DNA of 5,093 nt from contig DOEU01000027.1 of NCBI GenBank assembly GCA_003532555.1, forward strand, positions 1 through 5,093, in the 5' to 3' direction. Positions 1 through 5,093 of the stretch are shown piece after piece. A program made the translations under genes and the position numbers. The notes under the pieces are model-generated. The model was not told the origin of the DNA and searched no databases. It saw nothing but the letters and a program-made list of their open reading frames with translations. This stretch comes from Verrucomicrobiota bacterium (lineage in GTDB: Bacteria; Verrucomicrobiota; Kiritimatiellia; Kiritimatiellales; Pontiellaceae). How positions within the stretch are numbered: the first letter of the stretch is position 1; every line of letters begins with the position of its first letter.

Positions 1-273
1 GTTCTCGGCGTTTTGCTCCTCGTCGTCGTCGTCGGAATTGCACTCGCATTCATTCCAAAAGTGCACCAATTCAATACCTATCAAGAGCGGAGTCAAATGC
101 TTCAACGCGAAATCGACCAAGCCCTAATCACCGAACAAACTCTCAAAGAACAACAACGACGTTTTACCACCGATCCAGATTTTGTGGAACGAATCGCTCA
201 TGAAGTCGGATATGCTCATCCCGATGAAACCATTTTTCACTTTCCAAAAACACCCGAGACCGATGAGCGTTAA
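1..273 (+). CDS. FtsB/DivIC-family septum formation initiator, 5' end missing
   Basis: Small bitopic cell-division protein. Family members bridge the FtsQ/DivIB and FtsL partners in the divisome and act with their coiled coil on the periplasmic or outer side of the membrane. The frame is open from base 1, so the true start lies upstream; the TTG at 13 falls within the membrane helix and is unlikely to be the start. Visible are 90 residues: a hydrophobic helix at about 1-17 (including four Val in a row), a Gln/Glu-rich coiled-coil stretch at about 22-55, then the family's C-terminal signature 'TDPDFVERIAHEVGYAHPDE' (57-76). The size fits the usual length of about 100 residues with only a few missing. 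The stop overlaps the start of thiD by 11 bases, suggesting translational coupling. Whether it is better called FtsB or DivIC cannot be settled here. Confidence 0.85.
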   Translation, partial: VLGVLLLVVVVGIALAFIPKVHQFNTYQERSQMLQREIDQALITEQTLKEQQRRFTTDPDFVERIAHEVGYAHPDETIFHFPKTPETDER

Positions 274-1099
274 ACAGCATATCGCTTGGACGATAGCTGG
301 GTCAGATAGCGGCGGTGGAGCAGGGATTCAAGCCGACTTACAAGTCTTTCGCGCCTTCGGCCTGCACGGTTGCTCGATCACCACAGCCATTACCGCTCAG
401 AATACACAAGGCGTTCAATCCGTCGAACCCGTTACCAATCCACTTATTCAAGCCCAATGGAATAGCCTAATTAACGACCTTCCCCCCACCATTATTAAAT
501 CCGGCATGCTTGCATACGCCGTCGAAACAGTTGCCGATCTGCTCGCATCGCATCCCACAATTCCATACATCTGCGATCCCGTACTCCGCTCGAGCTCCGG
601 TACCGCCCTTCTATCCGAAGCAGCTCTTTCAATTCTCCAAAAACGCATCATACCACGTGCTATGCTACTCATACCTAACCTACCCGAAGCCCGTGAATTG
701 ACCGGTCTTCCAAATGCTTCACCTCAAGAGTTAGCTAACGCATTACTCGAAATCGGAGCGCAGGCGGTTCTCCTCAAAGGCGGGCATACCGATGGTAATC
801 ACTGCTGCGATTTATTTATGGATGCCTCCCACCGCTTCCTCATGGAAAGTCCGCGCATTAGCACCCATGCCACTCACGGGACCGGGTGCGTATTTGCTTC
901 GGCAACCGCAGCCGCATTCGCCCGTGGTGAATCCCTTCCACAAGCGGTCCAAACCGCAAAAACCTATTTAAATCAAAATTTAAAGCAAGCTAGGGGTTTG
1001 GGCGCAGGCAAGGGTCCACTCCCCTTTCTGTCGCCCTGTAATGCCGAACTCGATCAACCGAACATTATTGAGAATTCGTTCAACAATGGAGTAAAGTAG
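263..1099 (+). CDS. thiD: Hydroxymethylpyrimidine / phosphomethylpyrimidine kinase ThiD
   Basis: Cytoplasmic ribokinase-fold enzyme that phosphorylates HMP and then HMP-phosphate to HMP-pyrophosphate, the pyrimidine half of thiamin. The predicted product is 278 residues, close to the usual 260-280. Recognisable motifs in order: 'AGSDSGGGAGIQAD' (12-25, substrate-binding N terminus), 'TAQNTQGV' (44-51), 'KSGML' (79-83), 'CDPV' (104-107), 'PNLPEARELTG' (138-148), 'LLKGGH' (170-175) and 'THGTGC' (204-209), the anion-hole/ATP-phosphate motif with Cys209. I chose ATG 263 because the family begins a few residues before AGSDSGGGAG. The in-frame ATG at 182 would add 27 residues that only read through divIC in another frame. 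The Shine-Dalgarno signal is weak (GAG at 255-257), which fits coupling to the overlapping upstream gene. No other thiamin gene is visible. No TenA fusion or truncation is seen. Confidence 0.96.
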   Translation: MSVKQHIAWTIAGSDSGGGAGIQADLQVFRAFGLHGCSITTAITAQNTQGVQSVEPVTNPLIQAQWNSLINDLPPTIIKSGMLAYAVETVADLLASHPTIPYICDPVLRSSSGTALLSEAALSILQKRIIPRAMLLIPNLPEARELTGLPNASPQELANALLEIGAQAVLLKGGHTDGNHCCDLFMDASHRFLMESPRISTHATHGTGCVFASATAAAFARGESLPQAVQTAKTYLNQNLKQARGLGAGKGPLPFLSPCNAELDQPNIIENSFNNGVK

Positions 1100-1101
1100 A
1101 A

Positions 1102-1590
1102 ATGGAACCAACCACCTTATACAGCACACTCGTTCTAAGCGGATTTGTTCTCATCGGCATAGAGATTTTTTTACCGGGCGGGCTCCTCGGTATCATTGGC
1201 GCACTAGTCTGGCTCATCGCCGCTGCAGTCGGTTACTTTCAGTTTAACGCCCCTTGGAACACCCTAAGTGCCATCGGACTCCTTTTTTTGCTTATCCTCA
1301 CCTTCATTCTGTGGATGCGCTTTTTCCCTAAAAGCCGGATGGGCCGCGGCCTCACGTTAAGCGACAAACTCAACCACTCTCAATCTCATCCCGAACCCAA
1401 CATCAATATCGGAGCCACTGGTGAATCGCTCACTAATTTACGTCCCGCGGGTATCGCTCTAATCGAGGGGAAACGTATCGACGTGATGGCAGATGCCGAC
1501 TGGATAGAAGCGGGTAAATCTGTTCATGTAGTCGCGATCCAAAATGCCACTATAACGGTACGGGAGGATGCTCCATGCGAGATTTCTTAA
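1102..1590 (+). CDS. Short NfeD-family membrane protein
   Basis: NfeD proteins are partners of flotillin/SPFH proteins and share operons with them. They are integral membrane proteins with a soluble OB-fold at the C terminus. The 162-residue product has three predicted membrane helices (about 8-26, 28-48, 54-73) with a 'FLPGG' turn at 23-27. After a polar linker (about 76-103) comes an OB-fold at about 104-154, carrying the characteristic 'LRPAGIALIEGKRIDV' (113-128) and 'IEAGKSVHVV' (135-144). The ClpP-like serine-protease domain of long NfeD forms is absent, so this is a short form. ATG 1102 follows the thiD stop by two bases and has GGAG at 1088-1091, ten bases upstream. The 3' end overlaps the next gene by 16 bases. 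The partner flotillin is found one gene further on (2747-3757), supporting the family assignment. The exact molecular role is not established. Confidence 0.9.
   Translation: MEPTTLYSTLVLSGFVLIGIEIFLPGGLLGIIGALVWLIAAAVGYFQFNAPWNTLSAIGLLFLLILTFILWMRFFPKSRMGRGLTLSDKLNHSQSHPEPNINIGATGESLTNLRPAGIALIEGKRIDVMADADWIEAGKSVHVVAIQNATITVREDAPCEIS
1562..1567 (+). promoter_or_regulatory. Strong ribosome binding site inside the nfeD 3' end
   Basis: GGGAGG lies 7 bases before ATG 1575, within the last codons of the NfeD gene. It decides the start of the overlapping beta-solenoid membrane protein and indicates independent initiation as well as coupling. Confidence 0.75.
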
Positions 1591-2729
1591 TTGCAGTCCT
1601 TCTATTACCACTCTTCGCCACCGCTTTCACCATCACCAACCAATACATCATTCCAGCAGATCAACAGGTCCAAGATGAACAATGGATTCTAGCTACGGTC
1701 GCGCAGCCCGATGGAATCTTTCTCAACGACTTATCTATTATGTGCGCCAACCCTCTCTCCCTTCTCGGAACTTATGAAGGCAATGTCAACGGAATAGCAG
1801 GCATGGAGACCGTGTTAAGCGGAACTGCCAAGCGCAATGTTCGCATCACCGGAAAAGTGGTTCGCATTGAAGGATTCATTGAAGGCAATTTGATGATCCT
1901 TGCCGACACCGTAACCATTTCCAAAAATGCCTCGATTGGAGGGAAGGTTCGATTAATCGCAGATAAAGTCATCATGGAAGGATCTATCGGCGAAGATCTA
2001 CACGTTACAGCAGGCACCTTGCTCACACTCGATGGAACCATCACTGGAAATGCTCATATCAAAGCCCGTGAAATCTTGGTGAACGAACGTTTACGAGTTC
2101 ATGGCGACTTCTTCTACCAGAGCGATCAAGTCCTCTTCATCGAATCCGCCCAAGTAGATGGAACCATTCTCAAAGAGGAAGTTAGTACTGCCGTTTCACC
2201 CTTTTCACCCGCCCAACTCAAATCCCGCGGTCTCTGGCTCTTTGCCGCCTTTATTTCTGGCGCACTCTATCTACTCCTCTTCCCTGGACAAGCCGCCCGC
2301 GCCACCCATCTTGTTTTCTCCGCACCGCTTAAATGTTTGCTGATCGGTTTTCTCGCTTCAGGTGCATTGCCTATCATCGGTGTGTTTTTTCTCACCTCAC
2401 TAATTGGTCTCCCTACCGGCCTATTTATGTTAGGCCTCTGGGGTGCGTGGGTGTATCTCAGTCAAATTATTACCGCCTGCCTTATCGGCATCCTTCTACT
2501 CAAATTAATCGGTGCCGAAACCGGAAGACTACTGCTCGCCTCCGCAATCGGCTTGCTACTTCTCTCTCTGATCGGTTTAATACCGAGATTAGGTGTGCCG
2601 ATTCAAGCCGTGAGTCTCTGGCTCGGAATAGGTGCTATTCTACAAACCATTTTTTTAAACCGCAGTGAAACAGTAATGCTCGCAAAACGCCTGCACACTC
2701 AAAAGCTGCAACCATTGGATAACGAGTAA
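1575..2729 (+). CDS. Bactofilin-like beta-solenoid protein with C-terminal multi-pass membrane domain
   Basis: 384-residue envelope protein of no assigned gene name. It opens with a hydrophobic segment (about 4-17) ending in 'ATA', a plausible signal peptidase I site. Residues about 68-200 form a series of short strand repeats of the bactofilin/polymer-forming type: 'GNVNGIAG', '[20 protein letters not shown]', '[20 protein letters not shown]', '[18 protein letters not shown]', '[13 protein letters not shown]', with Gly at turns and alternating hydrophobics. From about 219 to 361 it is strongly hydrophobic, with perhaps five or six membrane helices (about 219-236, 252-275, 280-309, 318-336, 340-361), and ends in a short polar tail. 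Proteins of this architecture are annotated as polymer-forming cytoskeletal or membrane proteins. If the leader is real, the solenoid faces the periplasm, unlike cytoplasmic bactofilins. It is sandwiched between nfeD and floA, so a role in the same membrane assembly is inferred. Polymerisation is not proven. Confidence 0.8.
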   Translation: MRDFLIAVLLLPLFATAFTITNQYIIPADQQVQDEQWILATVAQPDGIFLNDLSIMCANPLSLLGTYEGNVNGIAGMETVLSGTAKRNVRITGKVVRIEGFIEGNLMILADTVTISKNASIGGKVRLIADKVIMEGSIGEDLHVTAGTLLTLDGTITGNAHIKAREILVNERLRVHGDFFYQSDQVLFIESAQVDGTILKEEVSTAVSPFSPAQLKSRGLWLFAAFISGALYLLLFPGQAARATHLVFSAPLKCLLIGFLASGALPIIGVFFLTSLIGLPTGLFMLGLWGAWVYLSQIITACLIGILLLKLIGAETGRLLLASAIGLLLLSLIGLIPRLGVPIQAVSLWLGIGAILQTIFLNRSETVMLAKRLHTQKLQPLDNE

Positions 2730-2734
2730 CTAAC

Positions 2735-2738
2735 GGAG
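2735..2738 (+). promoter_or_regulatory. Ribosome binding site of floA
   Basis: GGAG in the 17-base gap after the upstream stop, 8 bases before ATG 2747. It fixes the floA start, which also places the membrane hairpin at the very N terminus as expected. Confidence 0.7.
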
Positions 2739-2746
2739 AGCGTATT

Positions 2747-3757
2747 ATGTTCTATATCATTGCAATTCCCTTAACCATTATCGTCCTTGTCATACTTGGA
2801 CTTGCCATATCAGTCATCAACTTGTGGGTACGTGCTCTTTTTGCTGAAGCCCCCGTACGTATTCGTGACCTCATCGGCATGAAGTTACGCCGAGTTCCGC
2901 CCACACAAGTTGTTCTAACCTACATCTCTGCCATAAAAGCAGGTTTGAGCATGACAACAGGCATGCTCGAAGCCCATTTCTTAGCCGGCGGTAGCATTAT
3001 GAATGTCGTGCGCGCTTTAATCGCAGCGGAGAAGGCCAATATTACCATCTCCTTTCAGCAAGCCGCTGCCATTGATCTTGCCGGACGAAATATTGTGGAT
3101 GCCGTTCAAACCAGCGTAAATCCCAAAGTTATTGACTGCCCCGATCCAAACAAAACCGCAGGCGGCATGCTAGATGCTGTGGCAAAAGATGGAATTCGCC
3201 TGCTCGTTAAAGCGCGGGTAACCGTTCGAACCAACCTCGATCGTCTGGTCGGCGGTGCGACTGAAGACACCATTATTGCCCGTGTTGGACAAGGTATCGT
3301 CAGTGCGATTGGTTCTATGGACTCCTATAAAAACGTATTAGAAAATCCCGACGCAATTAGCCGGAAAGTTCTTGGAAGCGGTCTGGATGCTCAAACCGCC
3401 TTTGAAATTGTCTCCATCGATATTGCAGATATTTCCGTAGCCGGAGTAGGCCAAATTTCAAATGTAGGTGCCAAACTGGAAACCGACCGAGCCGATGCCG
3501 ATAAGATCATGCGCCAAGCGGAAGCCGAAGGACGTAAAGCAATGGCGATTGCCGAAGAGCAAGAAATGCGTGCGCGCGTTCAAGAGATGCAAGCGAAAGT
3601 AATTGAAGCTCAAGCCGAAGTTCCACTCGCGCTCGCAGAAGCCTTCCGTCAAGGTAACCTTGGTGTGATGGACTTCTATCGCATGCAAAATATCATGGCA
3701 GACACCTCCATGCGCGAATCACTCGCAGGCGGAGATGATGAGCAAGCAGAAGAGTAA
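2747..3757 (+). CDS. floA: Flotillin-like protein FloA (UPF0365 family)
   Basis: Membrane-microdomain scaffold of the SPFH/flotillin type, studied as FloA (YqfA) in Bacillus subtilis. It oligomerises on the inner face of the cytoplasmic membrane and influences membrane fluidity and the assembly of membrane protein complexes. The 336 residues match the family length (about 330). Seen in order: an N-terminal hydrophobic hairpin (about 3-28), '[13 protein letters not shown]' (38-50), the SPFH-like core with 'NPKVID' (125-130), '[22 protein letters not shown]' split across 154-175, '[13 protein letters not shown]' (178-190), 'VLENPDAIS' (197-205) and '[12 protein letters not shown]' (218-229). 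A long Ala/Glu coiled coil follows (about 245-300: '[26 protein letters not shown]'-type, 270-296), then 'GNLGVMDF' (303-310) and an acidic tail. Residues 131-145 ('[15 protein letters not shown]') look longer than the Firmicute loop, which may be a lineage trait. The nfeD-type partner lies two genes upstream, supporting a shared operon. Confidence 0.97.
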   Translation: MFYIIAIPLTIIVLVILGLAISVINLWVRALFAEAPVRIRDLIGMKLRRVPPTQVVLTYISAIKAGLSMTTGMLEAHFLAGGSIMNVVRALIAAEKANITISFQQAAAIDLAGRNIVDAVQTSVNPKVIDCPDPNKTAGGMLDAVAKDGIRLLVKARVTVRTNLDRLVGGATEDTIIARVGQGIVSAIGSMDSYKNVLENPDAISRKVLGSGLDAQTAFEIVSIDIADISVAGVGQISNVGAKLETDRADADKIMRQAEAEGRKAMAIAEEQEMRARVQEMQAKVIEAQAEVPLALAEAFRQGNLGVMDFYRMQNIMADTSMRESLAGGDDEQAEE

Positions 3758-3762
3758 TCTCG

Positions 3763-4323
3763 ATGGATGATCTAATTCCTTTTCTGATCTTTGTGGCCGT
3801 GGCTTTGATCAATCTGATCAAGACTGCCATTGAGCGTAGCGGTGCCAAATCGGCACCGCTACCCACTCCCCGCAAAGCAACCCCATCACCCCAAGAATCT
3901 CCGACGACGCTTGAAGAGTTCTTCGAAACTATCTCAGATCAATTTGGGATGGCAGAAGAAACGGAAAGAGAAGAAGATTTTTTTGAACCAAAAGACCCTA
4001 ATATATTCGAAGAAAAAGCTCCATCCGTAGAGCCAGTCCCAGACACCATTATTTCGCTCCCATCAGAAAAAGCTCCCGCTGCCGATATCACCTTATTGCA
4101 TAAAAAACCCATTGGCTATGCGATGAAATCCATCCCCAATACCCTAATTTCACTTGATGCCATGAAACTTCCCTCTGTTCCCCTCCTTTCTGGCGCGCAA
4201 AAAAAGACCCTTAATTTCCCCCTACGAAATCGCAATGTCTTTAAAAATGCCATCATTGCAAATATCGTTTTTAGCCCTCCAAGGGCCTACGACTCGGAAT
4301 ATAAGAATACCAATCTAAGTTAG
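3763..4323 (+). CDS. Unrecognised membrane-anchored protein downstream of floA
   Basis: I do not recognise a named family. The 186-residue product has one N-terminal hydrophobic helix (about 5-19), a Pro-rich linker (31-48: 'APLPTPRKATPSPQESP'), and an acidic, Glu/Phe-rich middle (about 50-87). Two copies of a 13-residue motif P-x-T-[IL]-I-S-L-x3-K-[AL]-P follow (93-105 and 125-137), then a basic C-terminal patch 'LRNRNVFKNAIIANIVFSPPRA' (154-175). The last block resembles, from memory, short C-terminal motifs ending in '[ILV]-x-x-P-P-[RK]-A' in uncharacterised PVC-group proteins; this is unverified. ATG 3763 begins 5 bases after the floA stop, with a weak AGAAGAG at 3748-3754, so it is almost surely co-transcribed with floA. 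A single-pass cytoplasmic or periplasmic adaptor is conceivable but unproven. A perfect DNA hairpin lies in codons 25-34. Codon use becomes A-rich in the second half. Confidence 0.75.
   Translation: MDDLIPFLIFVAVALINLIKTAIERSGAKSAPLPTPRKATPSPQESPTTLEEFFETISDQFGMAEETEREEDFFEPKDPNIFEEKAPSVEPVPDTIISLPSEKAPAADITLLHKKPIGYAMKSIPNTLISLDAMKLPSVPLLSGAQKKTLNFPLRNRNVFKNAIIANIVFSPPRAYDSEYKNTNLS
3836..3862. repeat. Perfect 11-bp inverted repeat with 5-base loop
   Basis: GTAGCGGTGCC (3836-3846), loop AAATC (3847-3851), GGCACCGCTAC (3852-3862). Pairing is complete over 11 bp and stops at C3835/C3863. It lies within the coding sequence just after floA (about 80 bases beyond its stop) and encodes residues 25-34 (RSGAKSAPLP) of the downstream gene. 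No T-run follows, so it is not a standard intrinsic terminator. It could be an mRNA-stabilising or attenuating hairpin, a dispersed palindromic element inserted in frame, or a protein-binding palindrome. The structure is directly visible; its function is not. Confidence 0.8.
4039..4173 (+). repeat. Two-copy degenerate peptide repeat in the unrecognised protein
   Basis: Copy 1 is 4039-4077 (PDTIISLPSEKAP) and copy 2 is 4135-4173 (PNTLISLDAMKLP). Seven of 13 residues are identical in the same register: P, T, I, S, L, K, P. The copies start 32 codons apart. The DNA has diverged, so this is a protein-level repeat, perhaps a short linear docking motif. Confidence 0.6.
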
Positions 4324-4354
4324 TTGTCCCTACACAAATCTTCTTTCTCACGAG

Positions 4355-4383
4355 TTGACCCTCTGGATGGGAGGAGTTAAATT
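4355..4383 (+). promoter_or_regulatory. Possible sigma-70-type promoter before the PpiD-like gene
   Basis: TTGACC (4355-4360, 5 of 6 to TTGACA) and TTAAAT (4378-4383, 4 of 6 to TATAAT) are separated by exactly 17 bases. A start near 4390 would give a leader of about 23 bases carrying the GGAG at 4400-4403. It sits in the only intergenic gap of the window. No terminator-like hairpin with a T-run is seen in the gap, so read-through from the floA unit is also possible. Promoter calls from sequence alone are weak, and the interpretation competes with an upstream TTG start. Confidence 0.4.
4369..4376 (+). promoter_or_regulatory. Shine-Dalgarno-like GGGAGGAG upstream of an in-frame TTG
   Basis: GGGAGGAG ends 6 bases before TTG 4383, which is in frame with ATG 4413 with no stop between them. 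It could drive a start ten codons earlier than the annotated one. It is a stronger match to anti-Shine-Dalgarno than the GGAG at 4400-4403 that serves ATG 4413. Confidence 0.4.
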
Positions 4384-4412
4384 TGAACTTCATTTTTACG
4401 GAGAATTGTCGT

Positions 4413-5093
4413 ATGGCCATGTTGATCACGAATTTTAATAAATTAATACAATCCAAAATTGTTTGGGGCCTTTTTATTGGTCTCGTTGTTTTTGCCTTTG
4501 TTGCCATGGATATGGCAACCCCAGATGCTAGCCCACAACGAAGCGCCAGTGATCCAATAGGACTCGTATTCGGCGAAGAAATTACCCGAGCGGAGTTTTT
4601 AACCTCTTACCGAAATGTATATCTGATCTACAGCATTATGACTGGCGAAGCCTTACAGGTGGATGAAGAAACCGATCGTGCCTTAACCGAAGCCGCCTGG
4701 AATCGATTAGCGGTCCTTAAAAAAGCTCGTGAACAAGGCCATAGCGCCTCCCCAGAACAAATCATAGGAACGATTAAAAGCCTGCCCCTTTTCCAAAATC
4801 AACAAACCGGACAGTTCGATGCCAGCGCCTACGACTCATTTGTCGGTAATTTCCTAGCAGGTCTTGGCATGGACGCAAAAGAGTTTGAGAATGCCTACGA
4901 AGAAAACATCATTCTCGAACAAGCCGCCCAAGTCGCTGGAGAAGGAGTGCTCGTTACCGAAGAAGAAGTGCTCGAAACATATCACCTACTCAACGACTTA
5001 ATTACACTCGACACCGCCTTCATCCCCTTTGCAGGCATCTCTGCACCCGCCGTTAACGAAGCTGATGCACAAGCGTTCTATGAGGCCAACCGC
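4413..5093 (+). CDS. PpiD/SurA-type periplasmic folding factor, 3' end cut by window
   Basis: N-terminal 227 residues of a membrane-anchored chaperone or peptidyl-prolyl isomerase of the PpiD/SurA_N group, which assists folding of exported proteins at the periplasmic face of the Sec translocon. Visible: a short basic/polar cytoplasmic start, one membrane anchor (about 16-32, 'IVWGLFIGLVVFAFV'), then 'GLVFGEEITRAEFLTSYR' (50-67), matching the 'v.G..it..ef...y' opening of SurA_N domains. 'AAWNRLAVLKKAREQGHSAS' (94-113) and 'LPLFQNQQTGQFDASAYDSF' (124-143) follow; the latter is the typical 'F...G.FD...Y' signature. Next is 'EFENAYEENIILEQ' (157-170) and 'VTEEEVLETY' (181-190). The rotamase (parvulin) domain would lie beyond the window, so catalytic activity cannot be judged. 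ATG 4413 has GGAG 9 bases upstream; ATG 4419 and TTG 4383 are in-frame alternatives. It may be transcribed separately from the floA group. Confidence 0.82.
   Translation, partial: MAMLITNFNKLIQSKIVWGLFIGLVVFAFVAMDMATPDASPQRSASDPIGLVFGEEITRAEFLTSYRNVYLIYSIMTGEALQVDEETDRALTEAAWNRLAVLKKAREQGHSASPEQIIGTIKSLPLFQNQQTGQFDASAYDSFVGNFLAGLGMDAKEFENAYEENIILEQAAQVAGEGVLVTEEEVLETYHLLNDLITLDTAFIPFAGISAPAVNEADAQAFYEANR

Noticed and set aside
21..34. CGT repeated four times at the start of the window
   Set aside because: It encodes a run of Val in the membrane helix of the division protein; too short to argue for an unstable repeat.
182..262. Longer thiD start at ATG 182
   Set aside because: The extra 27 residues lie wholly inside the divIC gene in another frame and precede the normal ThiD N terminus, which begins close to the AGSDSGGGAG motif.
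967..984. AT-only inverted repeat TTTAAAT-CAAA-ATTTAAA in thiD
   Set aside because: Only 7 weak A/T pairs, inside a conserved enzyme gene; compatible with chance.
1068..1097. TTGAGA / TAAAGT promoter-like pair before nfeD
   Set aside because: Its transcript would begin at or beyond ATG 1102, leaving no ribosome binding site; the GGAG at 1088-1091 implies an upstream transcript.
1166..4205. Several 7-base homopolymers (T7 at 1166, 1283, 2650, 3978; A7 at 4199) as phase-variation tracts
   Set aside because: All genes are intact, the tracts are short, and Phe/Lys codons in membrane or basic segments explain them.
4274..4286. Small hairpin GCCCT-CCA-AGGGC near the end of the unrecognised gene
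   Set aside because: Five base pairs with a 3-base loop, inside the coding region and without a following T-run; not a credible terminator.
4271..4507. Minus-strand ORF of 78 codons over the intergenic gap
   Set aside because: It overlaps the ends of two supported + strand genes, has no recognisable motif and appears to be a chance open frame.

Overview
The window is a densely packed, single-strand stretch of bacterial chromosome. Seven protein genes all read on the + strand, and the first and last are cut by the window edges. I see no RNA genes, mobile elements or CRISPR. The only gene-free interval is 89 bases (4324-4412). Base composition is intermediate. The combination of FtsB/DivIC, a short NfeD, a FloA with a longer 'DCPDPNK' loop and a PpiD/SurA-like protein suggests a Gram-negative-type, diderm bacterium. 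The FloA loop variant makes me lean towards the PVC group (Verrucomicrobiota/Kiritimatiellota-like), but this is family memory, not a search, and is tentative.

Layout: (1) 1-273, the 3' part of a small FtsB/DivIC-type division protein, overlapping by 11 bases (2) 263-1099, thiD, the thiamin-pathway HMP/HMP-P kinase. Two bases later comes (3) 1102-1590, a short NfeD-family membrane protein. It overlaps by 16 bases (4) 1575-2729, a secreted-then-membrane protein with a bactofilin-like beta-solenoid followed by a multi-spanning membrane region. Then come (5) 2747-3757, the flotillin-like protein FloA, and, 5 bases on, (6) 3763-4323, an unrecognised membrane-anchored protein. After a short gap with a possible promoter comes (7) 4413 to the window end, the N-terminal part of a PpiD/SurA-type periplasmic folding factor.

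Genes 3-6 look like one co-transcribed membrane-organisation unit. NfeD and flotillin are a known pair in membrane microdomains. The additions here are the beta-solenoid membrane protein placed between them and the small anchored protein after floA. The most notable non-coding signal is a perfect 11-bp inverted repeat with a 5-base loop (3836-3862), lying inside the start of gene 6 just after floA.
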